Shown here one piece after another: positions 62,120 through 64,000 of a stretch of DNA of 64,000 nt. The stretch is from JAHFTY01 sp964584785 (lineage in GTDB: Bacteria > Acidobacteriota > Terriglobia > 20CM-2-55-15): contig CAZPBY010000008.1 in NCBI GenBank assembly GCA_964584785.1, positions 84,249 through 148,248 on the forward strand, read 5' to 3'. Numbering within the stretch: the stretch's first letter is position 1; each line of letters opens with the position of its first letter. The position numbers were made by a program, and so were the translations under genes. The notes under the pieces are model-generated. The model ran no database searches and was not told the DNA's origin. It saw only the letters and a list, made by a program, of their open reading frames with translations.

Positions 62120-63259
62120 TCACGGCGTTACTCGCGCCACATAGAATGAGCCGTACGTCCCGACGCGATCGCATCGTTGCAGCTCTTCAGTCGTGAGGTG
62201 CGATTCAAACGACAAACGCTGTCTGGCGAGTTCTGGAAGGTGGTTAAATGTCGTTCCGCCGGAACGGTAGATCACACGCGCGCCGGGAGCGGCGCATCGC
62301 AGGATGCAGTTCCACTCTTCGACGAGTTCTTTCGGTGTCGACGTCAGCCAATCCATGTGATCCAGCAGAACGAATACGGTGAACGATTGCGCCGTGTCGC
62401 GCAGAAAACGCGTCATGGTGTTGGTATGGAGATGCACCCGCTCGTTCAATTTTCGCAGCAGCTCGAAATTTGTCCGCTTCAGGTAATTGGGACAGCAATC
62501 CGTCGAATAGCACCCGTTGAAATACACGCGCCAGAAGTAATTCTGGTTCAACGGAACCATCGTAAACATTCGCTCGAGCCTGCCTTCAATGATGGTGCTC
62601 AAGTCGGATGCGCCGGTCATTTGCGTCGCACGCATCTGCTCGATCGGAACACCAAGCAGCGACAGGACGCTGGGCCTCCGCATCAAAAACCGAACGAGCG
62701 GGCTCCAAAGGCGCGGTGCAATGCGCGTTCGATAGAACCGTGCCTGCTCTTCAATGGATTCAGTTCGCTGAAAATCCTCGAGGTCGGTTCGGAAATTCTT
62801 TTGTGAATCGAGATACCGGTTCATCAACCGCGCGAACAAGCCGCTTGTGCCGTGAAAATAAAGGCCCGGTCCTTTCGGATCGAAATAATCCATCCGGCGG
62901 TCCCAGATCGCCTGACTCGGCCTGGACAGGTACTCACGCAAATCCTGTCTGTAGACGGTGCGATGATTGGGCAATCGTCCGTAGCCAAACATTTTGAAGA
63001 AATCCGCGTGCTCCAGCCGCCGAAGTGCAACCAGCTTGAGTTCGAGGAGCGCCGTCTGATGCGGGTTCACGTCCACGGCATCGATTCTTTCGGGACCGCG
63101 AAGCAGATAATCGAGCGTGTTGCAGCCGGCGCTTGTGATTGTCGCAATGCGATCGCTGCCGCCGATGTTCAAGGCCTGCTGATCGATGGAAGGGTCTTCC
63201 CAACATTGGTTGTAGATCAAATTCCGCTTATGGACCTGATCGAACAGCCATCTTTTCAT
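62120..63259 (-). CDS. btaA: BtaA-like S-adenosylmethionine:diacylglycerol 3-amino-3-carboxypropyl transferase
   Basis: 379 residues. DUF3419/BtaA features are: NLIYNQCWEDPSIDQQALN near the N-terminus, IATITSAGCNTLDYLLRGP (SAM-binding glycine region), IDAVDVNPHQTALLELK, YFHGTSGLFARLMNRYL, and FVLLDHMDWL (a conserved DHMDW motif), then PGARVIYRSGG. The enzyme moves the 3-amino-3-carboxypropyl group of SAM to diacylglycerol to form DGHS, the first step in betaine lipid synthesis. BtaB is directly downstream. The start is 82 bp from the 3' end of the group II intron, so its promoter lies in that gap or was replaced by the intron. Confidence 0.92.
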   Translation of the reverse strand: MKRWLFDQVHKRNLIYNQCWEDPSIDQQALNIGGSDRIATITSAGCNTLDYLLRGPERIDAVDVNPHQTALLELKLVALRRLEHADFFKMFGYGRLPNHRTVYRQDLREYLSRPSQAIWDRRMDYFDPKGPGLYFHGTSGLFARLMNRYLDSQKNFRTDLEDFQRTESIEEQARFYRTRIAPRLWSPLVRFLMRRPSVLSLLGVPIEQMRATQMTGASDLSTIIEGRLERMFTMVPLNQNYFWRVYFNGCYSTDCCPNYLKRTNFELLRKLNERVHLHTNTMTRFLRDTAQSFTVFVLLDHMDWLTSTPKELVEEWNCILRCAAPGARVIYRSGGTTFNHLPELARQRLSFESHLTTEELQRCDRVGTYGSFYVARVTP

Positions 63260-63341
63260 CCATCGACAGGATCAATCCGGCATCTTGCAGTTTTATGAGC
63301 TTCGCGTGAATTTCATGTGACCCGCCGCCGCTCCGTTGTTA

Positions 63342-63410
63342 AGTAGCCTCGGGGAATCGCACCCCGAGGCTCTCCCAGAACGTACGTGAGAGTCTCCCCT
63401 CATACGGCTC
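63342..63410 (-). ncRNA. Group II intron 3' end: domains V and VI
   Basis: On the minus strand, 63410-63377 (exactly 34 nt) is a domain V hairpin beginning GAGCCGTATGAGGGGAGACT and ending ACGTACGTTCT, with the AGC catalytic triad in AGCCGT. Domain VI follows: GGGAGAGCCTCGGGG, loop TGCGATT, then CCCCGAGGCTACTT (63376-63342). Its stem is perfectly paired, with no obvious bulged branch-point A. Domains I-III lie beyond the window. The adjacent ORF is the intron-encoded reverse transcriptase. Confidence 0.8.
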
Positions 63411-64000
63411 CTATGGTGAAAACCCCGCGCTGTCGGGCCCGCAACACGAGCAGGGTGGGCTCGCGGTCAATAACACGCAGCAGCCATTCCCAAGCTCGAG
63501 TGCGGTGACGGCGCAGCTTCTTGTATTTGCGAGTAGCCCAGCGAACCAACGATTGGCCGACATACCGCTCGATGGGCCGGAGCGCCGAAGGCATGAAGCG
63601 TCCATAGTAGTTGAACCAGCCCCGAAGTTTCGGGTTGATCAGCCGCGCCAGATCCTCAATGGATTCCGCTTTTCCTTCGCGTGCTTCTGCACCGCGCGCA
63701 TCATCAGATCGTGGTCGAGATTGTCGAAGAAGCCTTTGATGTCCAGGTCGCAAACCCAGTCATAGTCCCAGCACATCTGCCGGGCCTGTGCCACCGCATC
63801 CAATGCCGACCTCTTCGGACGATACCCATACGACGCCGACACGAACAGCGGTTCCACCACCGCTTCCAATCGATTCTTCACGACCATCTGTGCAATACGA
63901 TCCGAGACCGTCGGTATGCCCAATGTTCTTTCGCCGCCCTTCGCTTTCGGAATTTTCACCGTCAGCACCGGCGGCGGAAAGTAGCTGCCGGACGACATCC
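63400..64000 (-). pseudogene. Group II intron reverse transcriptase/maturase, internally deleted (5' end outside window)
   Basis: Two frames of one intron protein are visible. From the window end to about 63665, one frame has RT blocks: IPKAKGGERTLGIPTVSDRI (RT2 region), YGYRPKRSALDAV, and VCDLDIKGFFDNLDHDL with the first catalytic Asp. It then jumps to the second frame with IEDLARLINPKLRGWFNYYG, the maturase domain X. The block between, which in intact enzymes has the YADD catalytic motif, the thumb start and more than 150 residues, is missing. The junction is at about 63660-63690 and also changes the frame. The stop codon falls inside domain V. This copy cannot encode an active reverse transcriptase. 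Confidence 0.85.

Overview
This 64 kb window looks like chromosomal DNA of an uncultured soil or sediment member of the Acidobacteriota. The assignment is by gene content: an 818-residue MacB-like permease of the Acidobacterial duplicated orphan permease type, a TIGR03435-family gene, a very long Oar-like TonB-dependent receptor, a Ser/Thr kinase fused to a TolB-type propeller, a DUF5916 protein, a CotH-like protein and PIN/Phd toxin-antitoxin pairs. No 16S rRNA is present, so this is an inference. Several genes carry single-base frameshifts, which may be real decay or assembly error.

Layout. 1-1544: end of a molybdopterin oxidoreductase operon (catalytic C-terminus, four-cluster Fe-S subunit, Rieske subunit, small membrane subunit), each gene overlapping the next. 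1597-14393: a genomic island beside tRNA-Leu(TAA), bounded by a 44-bp repeat of the tRNA 5' half (1641-1684 and 14350-14393). It holds a tyrosine integrase and excisionase-like gene, a repeat-rich control region, small cassette-like genes, two trypsin-like proteins, and nested within it a 5.5 kb recombinase-in-trio (RIT) type element (7501-13023) with 33-bp terminal inverted repeats. That element carries an ECF sigma factor / DUF2892 / DUF2892 / methyltransferase operon beside its three recombinase genes. A second, decayed integrase at 14425 beside the distal att copy suggests tandem islands.

15.0-27.6 kb: a CopG-like antitoxin, ADOP permease, DHA2 drug exporter divergent from a cNMP-binding thioredoxin-reductase-like protein, a Phd/PIN pair with an altered toxin active site, a decayed 7-residue repeat gene, GNAT, CotH, porin, an RHH/PIN pair and a CrcB/FluC fluoride channel. 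27.7-45.3 kb: two complete tripartite RND efflux operons (one general, one of the CusA/CzcA heavy-metal type) separated by DUF5916, sialidase-like and truncated kinase genes. 45.4-47.2 kb: an FG-GAP protein and scrambled remains of a [NiFe]-hydrogenase maturation locus (frameshifted endopeptidase, DppB N-terminus joined to HypE C-terminus). 47.2-56.9 kb: Oar-like receptor, nested palindromic element, XRE/solute-binding regulator, GNAT, broken TIGR03435 gene, VOC protein, regulators, RMD1/DUF155 protein and NmrA protein. 57.1-64 kb: a YncE/phosphoesterase protein, a GT39-like membrane protein, a btaB-btaA betaine-lipid operon, and the 3' end of a group II intron whose reverse transcriptase has lost its catalytic YADD segment.

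The main themes are envelope transport and efflux, and recurrent mobile DNA: nested island, RIT element, group II intron, and three palindromic miniature elements, one of which adjoins a truncated gene.
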